Assembly: GCA_001972305.1 (NCBI GenBank)
Contig: BDDD01001767.1
Coordinates: 394,292-458,291 of the forward strand
Direction: 5' to 3'
DNA length: 64,000 nucleotides
DNA from: Cephalotus follicularis
Taxonomy: Eukaryota > Streptophyta > Magnoliopsida > Oxalidales > Cephalotaceae
This document shows, piece by piece, positions 12,260 through 24,149 of the stretch. Below the pieces are notes generated by a model that was not told the origin of the DNA, made no database searches, and saw only the letters and a list, made by a program, of their open reading frames with translations. Made by a program: the position numbers and the translations under genes. The stretch's first letter is position 1; the number at the start of each line of letters is the position of its first letter.

Positions 12260-13068
12260 AAGTAGTGCAGATTTTCTTTTTGATTGGTTGTTGTATCTCT
12301 TGTTCTTCTAATATTTCTTCTTTTTTGATGTTGTTGCAGTCTCCTTTTTAAGATTTCTTCAGTTTGTAGCCGTTGTAGAGGTCATGGAGCCATTGGAGTT
12401 GTATTGGGAATTGTGGCATTAAAAACGGCGTTGAAAGAGTAGTTCATGATTGCTTTTCCTTGCACAAAGCATCGACGGATTCTTTCTAAGCGTCGACGCT
12501 TATATGTGATCGTTGAGCGTTATTTTTTAATTTGCCTTTTCAACCGCTGATGCTTTGAATTTCATGTTGACGGTTTGGCTTAAAGTGCTGACGATTTCTT
12601 CAGAGCGTCGCCGCTTGAAGTCCATCAACTGATTTTATTTGTCTCTGTACTAGACCGCTGGCATGCTCCCCTTAAGCGCTGGTGTCTTTGTCTTAAGTGC
12701 TGACGATTTTTTTGAAAGCGTCGCTGCTTAAAGTGCATCAAATAATTGTTTAATTTCTCTGTACCAAAGCGCCGACATTCTCCCCTTAACCGCTTATGCT
12801 TTGGTCTTTAAGCGTTGACGGTTTCCTTGTGACCGTCGACGCTTTGCATAGTTTTGTCTTAGCTTTGTACGCTCAACTGTTGACGCTTTGTATATCTCCT
12901 CGTCGGTTTACATAAGCGCTGATGGTTGCACTATGACCGTTGACGCTTTGCCCTGTTTTGTCAAATACTTCTTTGTTTTGCAATGTCAACTTTTCATGCA
13001 CAAAAAGAAACAATGTCATATGCAAATATCTTATCATCAAAATTCAGATTGAGACACAAATATCAACA
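12260..13068 (-). mobile_element. 3' LTR of SIRE-like element A
   Basis: In minus orientation the LTR starts TGTTGATATTTGTGTC at 13068, right after the polypurine tract. The other end (about 12260) is not sharply defined. The motif cluster at 12465-12955 is class 2. The first 70 bp match the start of the small LTR-like insert at 28898. Confidence 0.65.
12465..12955. repeat. Class-2 GTCGAC motif cluster in SIRE-like LTR A
   Basis: Variants of aagcgtcgacgctt, accgtcgacgcttt and gcgctgacgattt recur with non-homologous spacers, about 110-600 bp from the LTR start in element orientation. Confidence 0.8.
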
Positions 13069-13084
13069 ATCTCCCCCTTTTTGA
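13069..13084 (-). other. Polypurine tract of SIRE-like element A
   Basis: The minus strand reads AAAAAGGGGGAGAT immediately before the LTR start TGTTGATA, the standard plus-strand priming signal of SIRE-like elements. Confidence 0.85.
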
Positions 13085-13529
13085 TGATGACAAAATTTTG
13101 CTACAATTTGGACATAAGTTACAAAATGTAAGTTGCGATATAATGTTGACGCAAAGAATTTAAATGAGCACAAGTTGAAGTCGAAGAGATACATACTTCC
13201 CCTTTAGTATGACAATGGTTACCTTTTTCATTTCAACTTGTACATTTTTTCAACTTAGTACATTCTCCCCCTTTTTTTTCATAACATCAAAAAGATAAGA
13301 GGTAATTTATCAAATAATAAGTACAAAACATCCATACCAATATCGTAAGAACAAAGCATTAAATAAGTTATCATACACATCATCAAAGTTTTCAAAGTAC
13401 ACATCCAATGTTTCCATACATCATCAAATCATCCAATGTTTTCAAAATACAAAACATAGTAGGTTCAAAGTTTTCAAGGAACAAAACATAACAAGATGCA
13501 AAATGAATGATGATATGAAAAGCTGAAAC

Positions 13530-14703
13530 TCAATCATCCATACGATCATCCTCATCATTATCACCCATGACATCTGTGTCTTCTTCTTCTCCTTGATTTG
13601 CTTGATCTTCTTGGCTTGACGGAGGTGTAATGTCTTCATTTACAATTACACCTTTTTCAATCATCTTTCTTTCTAGCGGTTTTTGCCTTCTCTCAATCCG
13701 ACTGGTTGCTCTCATAATTTCCTCAAGTTTGTGTGATAGATTTGGACTACACACAGTATTTGGAGCAACTTCTTCCTCAGCTTGCATTCCTCCACCTTCT
13801 CCTTCTTCTTCTGCTTCTTCTCTATCCGAATCTTCATTTTTGTGAACCCATGTCCCAAGCCTTTTATGTTTCTTGAACCCCATCCTCCCTAGGGTTCCTT
13901 TTCCTAGCTTATCAGAGTTTTGAAGTGCATGGTGCACTTCTCCATCTAAGTCCACATCAAAATGCATAAGGATCTTAGTTATGATATTGCTATAGGGTAA
14001 CCTTGCATTCTCTCTAGCATGCATCGCTTGCATATGATTTAAGATAAGCCTTGGCACACATATTTTCCTACCAGTAATAATATGGAACATAGTGAAGGCC
14101 TCCATATTAGTCACTTCGTCAAAGCCACCGTCTTTTGGCAATAAATGTGTTGCAGTTGCACGATGCAAGAAGCGATAATCAAGCCTAAGGTTCCTAGAAT
14201 ACATTTTTTGTAAAACTTGTGCATTCTCTTCGAACAACAAATGCACACAATCTTATTTGCTAAAGTCATCGTCTACAGCCCAATATCTTTGGCACCAAGC
14301 TCTAGAGCCATTCACGGGGATTGACAGAATAGATCCTAGGGTGGATGTATCTAACTCAATAATCCTAATTTTTACCGTAGTCAATAAATCCCTATTGGAA
14401 CTAGGAAGAATGTTAACATAAAATTCCTTCATTAAATCTTGATAATGAGAAAGATTTATTGAAAATAGGGGTCCTAATTCTTGATCATTCAACCAATCTA
14501 TTATAGGAAAACCTTCATTTGTGCATAAATTAAAATCTAGGGTTTTTCCTACAAAGATTTTTCTTTCATAATATGCTTTGGGATTCCTTATTCCTTGAGA
14601 TATTTCCTCTTGTGGAGCTTGATCTATAGCTCTTCTTTTTCTTCAAATGCATTTTCTCCTTCTTGAGCCTTCTCCTACCTCAAGATTCTTTGATCTAGGC
14701 ATC
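13530..14703 (-). pseudogene. Extra ORF downstream of pol, SIRE-like element A (fossil)
   Basis: This encodes a protein of the type annotated in plant genomes as putative plant transposon protein and found downstream of pol in SIRE-like elements. Visible parts: a start region PRSKN, an LMKEFYVNI segment matching the MLVKMFYANL-like segment of element B's ORF, an LPYSNIITKILMHFDVD block matching TPYPMLISRIISFVL/NVDF in B, then a Glu/Asp-rich C-terminal half and a heptad-like basic stretch (RRQKPLERKM). Function is unknown; env-like is a label used for position, and I see no transmembrane segment. Broken, with a few breaks. Confidence 0.7.
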
Positions 14704-14837
14704 TTTGAGCATATTTTATGAAGAGATTATAGGAGATAGTGTTTATGAGAAGTTTAGAAGAGGTTTTTTGACTTGGTTTCACCTCAAAATCTCCAGAGAA
14801 AAGATTTGAAAAGTTAGGGTTTTGTAAGAAATGACCA

Positions 14838-14980
14838 ACAGACGGCGCTTTTGTTATATAACGCGTTGTAAGGGTCGACGCTTTTTAGTAAAGCGGCGTC
14901 GCTTATCAAAATAAAGCCCTAAAATCGCAGTGTAAACCGCTAATGCTTAGATCTTAAGCGTCGGTGCTTTACCTGTTTTC
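14838..14980. repeat. Class-2 motif cluster upstream of the extra ORF (element A)
   Basis: Copies such as gggtcgacgcttt, gcggcgtcgctt and aagcgtcggtgcttt sit 130-280 bp upstream of the extra ORF start, inside the element and outside the LTR. The flavour is the same as in this element's LTR. Confidence 0.7.
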
Positions 14981-15198
14981 GGTAGAATTAAAAAAATGAA
15001 GGATTTTATGAATGAAGTGATGCATGAACAATCATATAAAGACATCAAGCAACATACATAATCATATTAACATATCAATCATTCAATATCACATAAACCC
15101 AATTCCATTTTAAATTTAGAAAATGTTTGCTCATCAATGGGTTTAGTGAAGATGTCCACAATTTGGTCCTGAGTGGGCACGAAGAATAGTTCGACATC

Positions 15199-15600
15199 TC
15201 ATTTTTCTATGTGATCTTTTATAAAATGATATCTTATATCAATATGCTTAGTCCTAGAATGATGGACGAGATTTTTACCTAAGCATATTGTGCTAGTGTT
15301 ATCACATCTTATAGGCACATTTTTATACTTGAAGCCATAATCTAAGAGTTGTTGTTTCACCCATAAGACTTGTGCGCAACAGCTTCCTGCTACAATATAC
15401 TCAGTTTCGGTAGTGGAAAGTGCTACCGATTTTTTTTTCTTGCTAAACCAAGAAATGAGCATATTTCTTAAGAATTGGCAAGTGCCACTAGTACTTTTTC
15501 TGTCTACCTTATAACCTCCAAAATCAGCATCTGAATATGTATGCAAGTTAAAGGATGAATTCCTGGGATACCATAGTCCAAAGTAGGTGTATACTCTAAA
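15199..15600 (-). pseudogene. Copia RNase H region, element A (fossil)
   Basis: Contains the Copia RNase H signature blocks SDADFGG, DRKSTSGTCQF, ALSTTETEY and KHIDIRYHF. In the living family it degrades RNA in the RNA-DNA hybrid during reverse transcription. Part of a decayed pol. Confidence 0.85.
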
Positions 15601-16552
15601 TATATAAAATCTGTTTCACAACATGTAAGGGCGATTCTTTTGGACATGCTTGAAAATGAACACACAAACATACACCGAACAAAATATATGGTCTACTAGC
15701 AGTTAGATAAAGCAAATAACCAATCATACTCCCATAGAGTTTTTGGTCAACGAGTTTACCTTGCTCATCTTTGTCTAACCTTGTAGTTGTGCTCATTGGA
15801 TTTTTGCTCTTCTTTGCATTCTCCCTTCCAAATCTTTTGAGTAGATCTTTGACGTATTTGGATTGGTTGACGAAGATGTTGTCTTTTAGTTGTTTTACTT
15901 GTAGTCCAAAGAAGAAATTGAGTTCTCCCATCATGCTCATTTCAAATTCATCTTGCATAATTTGAGCAAACTCCTTGCACAAGCTCTCATTAGTAGATCC
16001 AAATATTATATCATCAACATATATTTGCATAATTAAAATATATTCATTAAGAGATTTAGTAAAAAGACGTATATCTATTGAACCTCTTTTAAAATCATTT
16101 TTAATAAGATAACCACTAAGTTTTTCATACCAAGCTCTAGGAGCTTGTTTTAAACCATATAATGCCTTTGAAAGTTTAAAAACGTGGTTTGGAAAGTGTG
16201 GATCTTCAAAGCTGGGAGGTTATTCTACATACACTTCCTCCTTTATTAAACCATTTAAAATAATACTTTTTACATCCATTTGAAAAGGTGTAAAATCTTT
16301 ATATGATGCATATGAAAGTAAAATACGAATGGATTCTAATCTAGCTACAGGAGCATACAATTCATCAAAATCAATTTCCTCTTCTTGGGAATATCCCATA
16401 GCTACTAATCTAGCTTTATTTCTCACAACTACTCCTTGATCATCTATTTTATTGCGATATACCCATTTTGTACCAATTATATGATGATTATTAGGCCTAG
16501 GTACCAAGTTCCATACTTTATTACGCTCAAATTGGTTTAATTGTTCTTGCAT
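15601..16552 (-). pseudogene. Copia reverse transcriptase region, element A (fossil)
   Basis: Contains [10 protein letters not shown], the [10 protein letters not shown] block, [21 protein letters not shown] and the catalytic YVDD box (QIYVDDIIFGSTN near 16010), then KDLLKRFG. This order is that of Copia RT. Broken, with a few breaks. Confidence 0.85.
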
Positions 16553-16559
16553 AGCTATG

Positions 16560-17976
16560 ATCTAATTTTCATCTTTCGAGGCTTCTTTTATATTATTAGG
16601 TTCTATTTCAGAAAGAAAAGCAATATAGTAATGATTAACACTAGACCTAGTAATAATACATTGTCTAGGATTACATATAATTGATTCGTGAGGATGTTCC
16701 CTTACTACCTTCAAGGACTTGTCATGAAGAGCTTCTTGGTAGGTTTCTTGAGGAGTTACTTCTTGTGTTGGCTCCTCATATTTCTTTTCAATTTTTCTTT
16801 CTTCTAAGCTTACATCTTCAATGCTCTTTTCAACAAATTCTACATCATCAGCATCAAATACTTCTTTTGGAAGCATAGGGTTAGATTCGTCAAAAACAAC
16901 ATGCATATATTCTTCAACAAGAAGTGTTCTCTTATTAAAACATGCATAAGCTCTGCTAGTACTAGAATAGCCAAGAAAGATACCTTCGTCGACTTTGGAG
17001 TCGAACTTACCAAGATGATCTTTACCGTTGTTGTGAATGAAGCACTTACATCCAAAGGCATGTAAGTAACTAATGTTAGACTTTCTCCCCCTCCATAATT
17101 CATATGGAGTCTTTTTGAGAATTGGCCTTATCGATATTCGATTTAAGACATAACACGAAGTATTTATGGCCTCGGCCCATGGTAAATGGTTTTCATTTAA
17201 AATAGTTCTACACATTTCTTGTAGAGTTCTATTTTTTCTTTCAACAACCCCATTTTGATGAGGTGTTCCAGGAGTGGAGAACTCATAAATAAAACCATTT
17301 TCATTACAAAAGTTTTCAAAAAGATGGTTTTCAAATTCTTTACCATGATCACTTCTAATAGTTAAAATAGATGTGTCTTTTTCTTTTTGAACAATCTTAC
17401 AAAAATTTGAAAATTCTTTAAAAGCTTCATTTTTATGGGCAAGGAAAATAGTCCATGTATATCTTGAATAGTCATCAACTGTAACGACAGCATATGATTT
17501 ACCGCATAGACTTCTAACATCAATATGTCCAAATAAATCAATATGTAATAGTTTTAATGGCCTAGTTGTAGAGACTATATCTTTGCTTTTAAAGTTGCTT
17601 CCCATGTTGACCAGCATCACATATTTTATCTTTTTCAAAATTAATTTTGGGAAGACCTTTAACTAGATCATATTTTAAAATCTTTGAAATGGTTGTCATA
17701 CCGACATTACCAAGTCTCCTATGCCAAAACCAACTATCATCATTTGTAGATACAAGGCATTTGACATTTTGATTTTTTAAGTCATTTATATCTACTACAT
17801 AAACATTTCCCTGTCTATATCCAATAAATTTAGTTTGGTTATTTTTGATATCTATTACTTTGCGAAAATCTTTTTCAAAAGTGACTCTACAATCCTTGTC
17901 ACATAATTGACTTATGCTCAATAGATTGTGTTTGAGTCCATCAACATATAAGACATTGGTAATAGAAGTTTGATCA
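16560..17976 (-). pseudogene. Copia integrase with gag-pre-integrase, element A (fossil)
   Basis: The N-terminal side has the gag-pre-integrase segment (WFWHRRLGNVGMTTISKI, H in the HHCC zinc finger), then the catalytic core with HIDLFGHIDVRSLCG, VDDYSRYTW, RSDHGKEFEN and FSTPGTPHQNGVVERKNRTL (the DDE residues), then the C-terminal GRKSNISYLHAFGCKCF block typical of Copia. The region ends where the next LTR begins at 17977. Broken, with about two breaks. Confidence 0.88.
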
Positions 17977-18408
17977 TGTCACACCCCGTTATCCCATTAA
18001 GCCAAGCATATATGGTGATATCAGAAATGATAATAATCCAGCATCTATGATTAACATTCAACATTCATAAAACCATAGCGGAAGAATTCATTTTCCGGAT
18101 TATAAAACAAAAGTCATCCACATGCAGCCCATACTACGTACTTATACGATACTAACAATCATCCTTTTACATATCGGAATAGTAAAGCATAACAACACGG
18201 AGTGTGAACGTTCATTTCAATACAACATAGAAAAATAGCAACCTTAACAAAATAGAAGCTCTCCAATAGGCTTCAGCAGCACCTCCCCAAACGCCTTCAC
18301 TTAATCTGAAATTGTAGGGGTTAGCCGTTGTCCTCACTTGGCTAAGTAGGAATAATGCATGATAAGGAATATATAAATGCAACATGTATGACATTTTATC
18401 TGAAATGA
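17977..18408 (-). mobile_element. Truncated Tekay-like LTR scrap, minus orientation
   Basis: Starts tgtcacaccccgttat, the inverse of the end of the LTR at 28796, and follows that LTR in reverse for about 430 bp (shared blocks cagcccatactacg, ttggctaagtaggaa, gacattttat). It interrupts SIRE-like element A and is itself cut off at the (CA)n tract. Confidence 0.75.
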
Positions 18409-18450
18409 CACACACACACACACACACACGCACACACACACACACACATA
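18409..18450. repeat. (CA)n microsatellite
   Basis: About 20 CA dinucleotides with one G interruption, lying exactly between the LTR scrap and the next LTR. Reading frames through it (Cys/Val repeats) are artefacts. Confidence 0.95.
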
Positions 18451-18624
18451 CACTGTAACACCCGGTAATTTCCTGAATGTAATATTTCCATTTATGATGT
18501 AATCATTAAACTTAATTTTATGAGAATGTTGAGTTTTTGAACTCAAGAGATGCTTGCAAACCCTATTTATGGACTTTGGAATGGAATGAGTATGTTAAAG
18601 CTTGAAATGGCGTTGTTTTGGGAT

Positions 18625-18780
18625 AAAGACATCGACGTCTTTGGAAAGACGAAGACGCCTTTGAGGATTGAAATACACGTGAATGCGTGGACATACACGT
18701 CGACTTTGGGAGAAGGCATCGACACCTTCTTACAAAAATAGAAATGACATCGACGTCTAAGTAAAGACGTCGACGCCTTT
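18625..18780. repeat. Class-2 motif cluster, first site of LTR Y
   Basis: Copies of gacatcgacgtc, cacgtcgact, gcatcgacacc and gacgtcgacgcc, 170-325 bp from the LTR start. Confidence 0.8.
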
Positions 18781-19547
18781 TTAAAGAATGTCCGTCGTGC
18801 TTTTTCGCTGGTAGAAGTAACATGCAAGGGGATTTTGGGGGCTTTACCAGATGCCTTTTCAAGTGCCTTGCGACGTGTTGAGCATGTCGGTGTGTTGCCA
18901 GGAAAGCTCAGAACATGCCCTCACATGGAACATGCAAAGGAATCCTCACATGCAACCTGCAAAAGAAAGAATGGTTAAAGAATACAAAAAGAATGATGCA
19001 GAAACCTAGAAAGTGGGAGAGAACACGAGGGGGCCTGTTAAATGCCATAAGAAGGATGTTAAGAGGGAGAAATCTGCATAAGAATAACCCTCCCCACTTA
19101 TCTCTCTCGTTTTAAAACACCAGAGGAAAGAAGAGGAAGGGAACAGTGGGTGTGAGAGCCACCATTGTTGAGCAAGGAAGCTTGGAGCTTGCACACCAAC
19201 TGCTAGGACGAACCAGGGAGCTTCCAAGCCGTACCTGGGGACTCAAGTGACTTCATGGAATACTAAAAGAGGTGGACTTTCGGCTTCTAACTTGGGGCCA
19301 GAGGTAGGGGAAAGCCATAATGTAACTTTGAGTTTGATATTTATGCATGGCTTATGGTCTTGGATGTATAAAATACATAAATCTTGTACTGGTTTTGTTA
19401 CTGGATTGATACCATGATATGCTAGATATGTTTTGAGTATCTTCATGTTAGTTCCTTGCCTTGATTACCTGTTATTATGCATAATTATGGGTTGTTAAGG
19501 CCACTGTTTGATGAGTCGTGAGGTAGAAGACGACCACTGTTTGAAAA

Positions 19548-19880
19548 GACATCGACGCCTTTAGTTGAACGTCAACGTCTGTTTAAGTTTTACCTTGGTA
19601 CTGATTGAAAGGGATCGACGTCTATGGAAAGACATCGACGCCCTAGGCTACCTACCTGGATTTTGACGTGAAAGACGCCGACGCCTAAGGTTCCTACCTT
19701 AACGCGTCGACGCCATCAACAGCACGCTGTCATTTTAAGGTTCCAGACCTTGAGCGTCGACGCGTGAGAAATAGACATCGACGCCTTCTGTGGAAGAACG
19801 TGCTGACACTGAGACTTGGACATCGACGCCTGATGGAAAAGACATCGACGCCTTTTGGGAAGACGTCGACGCCTTTGTTA
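19548..19880. repeat. Class-2 motif cluster, second site of LTR Y
   Basis: About eleven copies of gacatcgacgcc, gcgtcgacgcc and related strings, roughly 1.1-1.4 kb from the LTR start. The motif is conserved and the spacers are not. Confidence 0.85.
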
Positions 19881-20471
19881 CTGTTTGGGGTTTTCTTCAT
19901 CTAATGATACGAAACGATCCCGATTCCTGTTAGGGTGTATCTGAGCATATGTATGCATTGCATATGCACTGTTTACTGCTTGATTGTGTACTGTTTGTGT
20001 ATTGTTTATGATTTCTAATGTGTTAATACTTTAGAAATGCATACATGAGCTCGGAATAAGATATTTTGGGTACGAAAATATGTATTGAATGAATAACGTA
20101 TTTTTGACTGAATGGATAGACATTTTACACTACTTAAACTCTTACTGATATTTTCTACTAAAAATACCTATTTTCAAATGTTGTCAATTTTGAAACATTT
20201 TGGAAAACAACTGCCTGTTGTCGATCAAATCGATCATTACTGTTTACTGTACTGTTACTGTTTAAATTCACTGTTTGCTCTGTGAATTGCTTGTGATTGT
20301 GTTTGAGCTGCTAGTTGCATGACGGAGGTTGCCAGTGCCGACTAGTGGCAGGATTGTACCTAGGGGCCAGGAGCATGGCTAGGTGACTCACTGTACTGTT
20401 GCCTCGCCCGGTTGCCCGAAGTGGGGACCGGAGTGGGAGTGTAGCGTGGGGCCAGGAGTTGGCGGTGCTAT

Positions 20472-20625
20472 ATACTGTTGTTGTGATCCTATGTGGACAT
20501 ACTGCCTGTTGTGGTCCTATGTGGACATCCTGACTGTTGTTGTGGTCCTATGTGGACATACTGTACTGTACTGTTTATTGGTCCTTTACGGACATTACTG
20601 TGATTGTTGATGTAGCCCTGGCCGG
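20472..20625 (+). repeat. Short tandem repeat inside LTR Y
   Basis: Three to four copies of a unit containing gtggtcctatgtggacatac with variable linkers of tgttgt/actgt. The surrounding 20190-20720 is also rich in tactgt words. Confidence 0.7.
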
Positions 20626-21228
20626 GTTAGTACTGTACTGTTACTGTATACGTATATTACTCATATATATATCACTGATATTTTACTGTACTGTTATACG
20701 CATATATATTTTCATATATGTATAAACCCGGTCTCCACTGCACTGCATCATTTATGCTTTCATATCATGACATGCGTTATGTTAATCCCGAAATACTGTT
20801 ATGATTTAGCCGAGTGAGGACAAAGGCTAACCCCCTACCTTACAGATTGATGCAGCGGACTGTTGGATCAGCATGGATGATGATCAAGCTGTTATATTCT
20901 TGATTTGTTTACCTTCCTGTTTTGTATTAAACCCATGTGGATTGTGATTTTGGGATGTACCATTTTTTTTATGGTCCTGTTTCTGAAGGAACTTTATATT
21001 GTACTGCATTTCACGCTCCGTTTTATGGGCGATTAACGTTATGACTGGTATTTGTGTAGCGTGCGGTATGGGATGCACGTTACGTGTTACAGCTTATGAA
21101 CTTGTTATGCTTCCGCAACCGACTGATTGTTTAAAAGTTTTGAATTTTATGATTTTTGCATGAGCTGTACTTTATGTTAATTGCCTTTACCGCTTTAATG
21201 TTGCGTTCTCTATGAACGGGGTGTGACA

Positions 21229-21244
21229 ACAGTAGTATCAGAGC
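21229..21244 (+). other. Primer binding site, iMet type (degenerate)
   Basis: The sequence agtatcagagc follows the LTR end with a short linker. It resembles TGGTATCAGAGC and places the start of the internal region. Confidence 0.75.
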
Positions 21245-21337
21245 ATATTCCATATATGCTTAGCTAGGATACTTTCCTTGGCAATTAATGAATTGTTTTC
21301 CTAAAGTCGTGACTGACCGTCAATCTTCTTATAGGAG

Positions 21338-22390
21338 AATGGACCGAAGAAGAACGCATGCTAGGGCTAGAGCCGTTGGAGCTAATGCCTCGGAAGAAGC
21401 TAATGTTCCGCAAGGGATGAATATCCCCCAAGATGACAAAGATCCGATGGCTCGGATCGCAGACTATTTCCAGCAGCAAATGAACTTTAACAGGGCTAAT
21501 GCGGAGGAAATGCGCCAATACTACACGCAAGCCCGGCCGCAGCATAGGGCTCCCGACCACTACCCGGGAGAAGATGGTTTTGGGAGAGATATTGAGAAAT
21601 TCATAAGGCTGAATCCACCCCGCTTCAAGGGGGAACTGGATGCTACAGTTGCTGAGAATTGGCTGCAGGACCTGGAGAAGATCTTTCAGGTGATGAACTG
21701 TACTGATGATCAAAAGTTGAGATTTGCTGTGTACCGCCTATGGGGTGAGGCCACTCATTGGTGGGAAATGGTTAGAGAGAAGTGGGAATCACAAGGACTG
21801 GATAGCACTTGGGACCGATTCCAGACAGAGTTCTTGGAGACATATGTTCCATACATTGAGCAAGAGCGACGAGAGACGGAACTCTTGGAGTTACGGTAGG
21901 GGGAGATGACTATTGCTGAATATCAAGCAAAGTTCATGGAGTTGGCCAGACATTCACCGTATCTGGTAGCTGATGAAGCAAAGAAGATACGGAGGTTCTT
22001 GAGAGGGTTGCGACCGGAACTTCAGTCGAGGATTAGAGCCTTGGAGCTGAGGACTTATGTAGAGGTTGCTCAGAAAGCTAGACTGTTGGAGACGATATCT
22101 TGTGAGGACCGGGCTGAGAGAGCTCGCGCGAAGGAGAGTAAGCAGAGTCCTACACAGTCCCGACCGGCATCGTCAAAGTGGCAAGATGCTGGTTCTCCGA
22201 CAAAGTCGTCGAAGAACAAATCTCAGCAGACTGCTTCTCAGGGTACTCCCAGCCAGGGGAGTAATGCTAGATCTGGAGTATGCTTTTACTGCGGTCGTAC
22301 CGGCCACCAACAGAAAGATTGCTGGAGGTTCAATGGTTGGTGCTTGAGGTGCAGGGCACCTGGTCATTCAGTGAAGGACTGTCCAAAGGG
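21338..22390 (+). pseudogene. Tekay-like gag (fossil)
   Basis: In order: basic N-terminus (DRRRTHARARA), RIADYFQQQM, the capsid block NPPRFKGELDATVAENWLQD, WGEATHWWEMV, FLETYVP, then [11 protein letters not shown] and [15 protein letters not shown], a basic Ser/Gln-rich linker, and two CCHC zinc knuckles ([14 protein letters not shown] and [14 protein letters not shown]). In the family gag forms the virus-like particle and the knuckles bind element RNA. Broken, with about one break. Confidence 0.9.
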
Positions 22391-22489
22391 TCCTACTACA
22401 GCACCTACTGGGCCAGGGAGCAGCAGCGGTGCGGCTGCGGGACCATCGCAGAGGAGGGATACCGGCAAGGGCATCGCAAAAGGTAGAAT

Positions 22490-22890
22490 TTTTGTACTTG
22501 CTCAAACCGAGGTTCCAGAGTCGACTTCTGTTGTTGGAGGTACTCTGTATATATATGGTTATTCTGCTAGAGTACTGATGGATTCAGGTGCATCACATTC
22601 ATTTATATCTGCACATTTTGCATCTTGCTTAGATGTCACCCCTGACTGCTTGTCTTATACACTTGATGTGAGTACACCGACTGGGACTTCTATGTATATT
22701 GACTCAGTATATAGGAGTTGTGAGATGTCTATGGCAGGCATTCCTCTATATGCGGACCTGATTGTACTGCCTATTCGTGACTTCGATGTAATATTGGGGA
22801 TGGATTGGCTATCGTCGCTTCGTGCTCGTATGGATTGTTACCACAAGACTTTGGATTTTTGTCTGCCCGACGGAACAACTTTTCAGTTCA
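22490..22890 (+). pseudogene. Aspartic protease region (fossil)
   Basis: Contains the active-site block [13 protein letters not shown] (D-S-G), then [13 protein letters not shown], the second conserved protease block of Gypsy elements. In the living family it cuts the gag-pol polyprotein. Confidence 0.88.
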
Positions 22891-22939
22891 AGGGAGACAA
22901 GGGATTTTCAACACCGATCATATCTTTTATCCCAGCATC

Positions 22940-23900
22940 GAGATACCTGGAAAAGGGATGCGAGGGATATTTGGCAACTGCCTTCCGAACACGGTATGGT
23001 CACTACGAGTTCTTGGTGATGCCTTTCGGTGTTACCAATGCACCGGGAGCTTTTATGTCATTGATGAATGATGTATTCCGACCGTACCTGGACCCGTTCG
23101 TTGTGATATTTATAGATGATATACTGGTGTACTCAAGGAGTGAGGAAGAACACACTCGACATCTGAGGATGGTATTACAGGTTCTTAGAGAACACCAATT
23201 GTACGCCAAGTTCGGCAAGTGCGAATTCTGGTTGGACCATGTGATCTTTCTCGGTCACATAGTATCTGGGGAAGGCTTGACGGTGGATCCGTCAAAGACT
23301 GAAGTGGTAAGAGACTAGCCGCAACCAAAGAATGTGACGGAGGTGCGCAGTTTCCTTGGCTTGGTGGGATATTACTGGAGGTTTATCCAGAATTTCTCAA
23401 GTATAGCCGAACCCTTGACCAGACTAACCCAGAAAAAGACTCTTTTCGTCTGGGACGAGGACTGCGAGGCTAGTTTTCGTGAGCTGAAGGACCGGTTAGT
23501 TTCCGCTCCTATCTTGGCATTACCTGAGGGTAATGAAGGCTTTGTTGTGTACAGTGATGAATCGGGTAAGGGTTTGGGCTCTGTGTTGATGCAGCGAGGC
23601 AGAGTGATTGCATATGCCTCGAGGAAACTGAAATCGTATGAAGAAAACTACCCGACCCACGATCTTGAGCTTGCAGCTATCATCTTTGCCCTTCAAAAGT
23701 GGAGGCACTACCTGTATGGGGCGCAGTTTGAGATCTTCACCGATCACAAAAGCTTAAGGTATCTGTTTTGTCAAGATACACTGAACATGAGGCAGCGCAG
23801 GTGGGTGGAATTCTTCAATGACTATGACTGCAGTGTACAGTACCACCCGGGGAAAGCGAATGTAGTCGCTGATGCCTTGAGCCGCAAGGCTATGCTTGCT
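22940..23900 (+). pseudogene. Reverse transcriptase / RNase H region (fossil)
   Basis: RT blocks [20 protein letters not shown] and [12 protein letters not shown] (the FIDD catalytic box), then [30 protein letters not shown], and RNase H blocks VYSDESGKGLG, YASRKLKSYEENYPTHDLEL and FTDHKSLRYLF, ending HPGKANVVADALSRK. The RT portion is shorter than the family's usual length. Broken, with a few breaks. Confidence 0.88.
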
Positions 23901-24149
23901 AGTACTATGGTGTCACAATGGGAGATGCTAGAAGACTTCCAAGAATGGTATCCATTTAATCAGTCACCGGGAATCATTCTAGCAGACATGCGGGTAGAAC
24001 CAGTGTTACTGCATCGCATCAAAGAGGCACAACCACATGATCTCGAATTGCAGAGGATTCGAGAGAATCTGGATTCGGAGTCTGATTTTAGAGTACACGA
24101 AGACGATATTATGAGATATCGGGGACGTGTGTGTCTTCCGAATGAGCCT

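Larger units (their letters stand above)
12260..17976 (-). mobile_element. SIRE/Maximus-like Copia element A (5' part missing)
   Basis: Plus-strand order is 3' LTR, polypurine tract, extra ORF, motif cluster, RNase H, reverse transcriptase, integrase, gag-pre-integrase, i.e. a minus-strand Copia element with an additional ORF downstream of pol, as known for the SIRE/Maximus lineage. Its 5' part (gag, 5' LTR) is not in the window: the sequence runs into another LTR at 17977. Coding regions are broken, with several breaks. Age cannot be read because only one LTR is present. Confidence 0.85.
18454..21228 (+). mobile_element. Left LTR of the chimera (subfamily Y, 2.78 kb)
   Basis: Starts TGTAACACCCGGTAAT and ends AACGGGGTGTGACA next to the primer site. 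It holds two class-2 motif clusters (18625-18780 and 19548-19880) and a short tandem repeat around 20470-20620. The part from about 20800 to the end (gccgagtgaggacaaaggctaacc) matches the corresponding part of the right LTR, so the subfamilies are related although most of their length differs. Confidence 0.85.

Noticed and set aside
18334-18546. Cys/Val-repeat reading frames
   Set aside because: They are translations of the (CA)n microsatellite.
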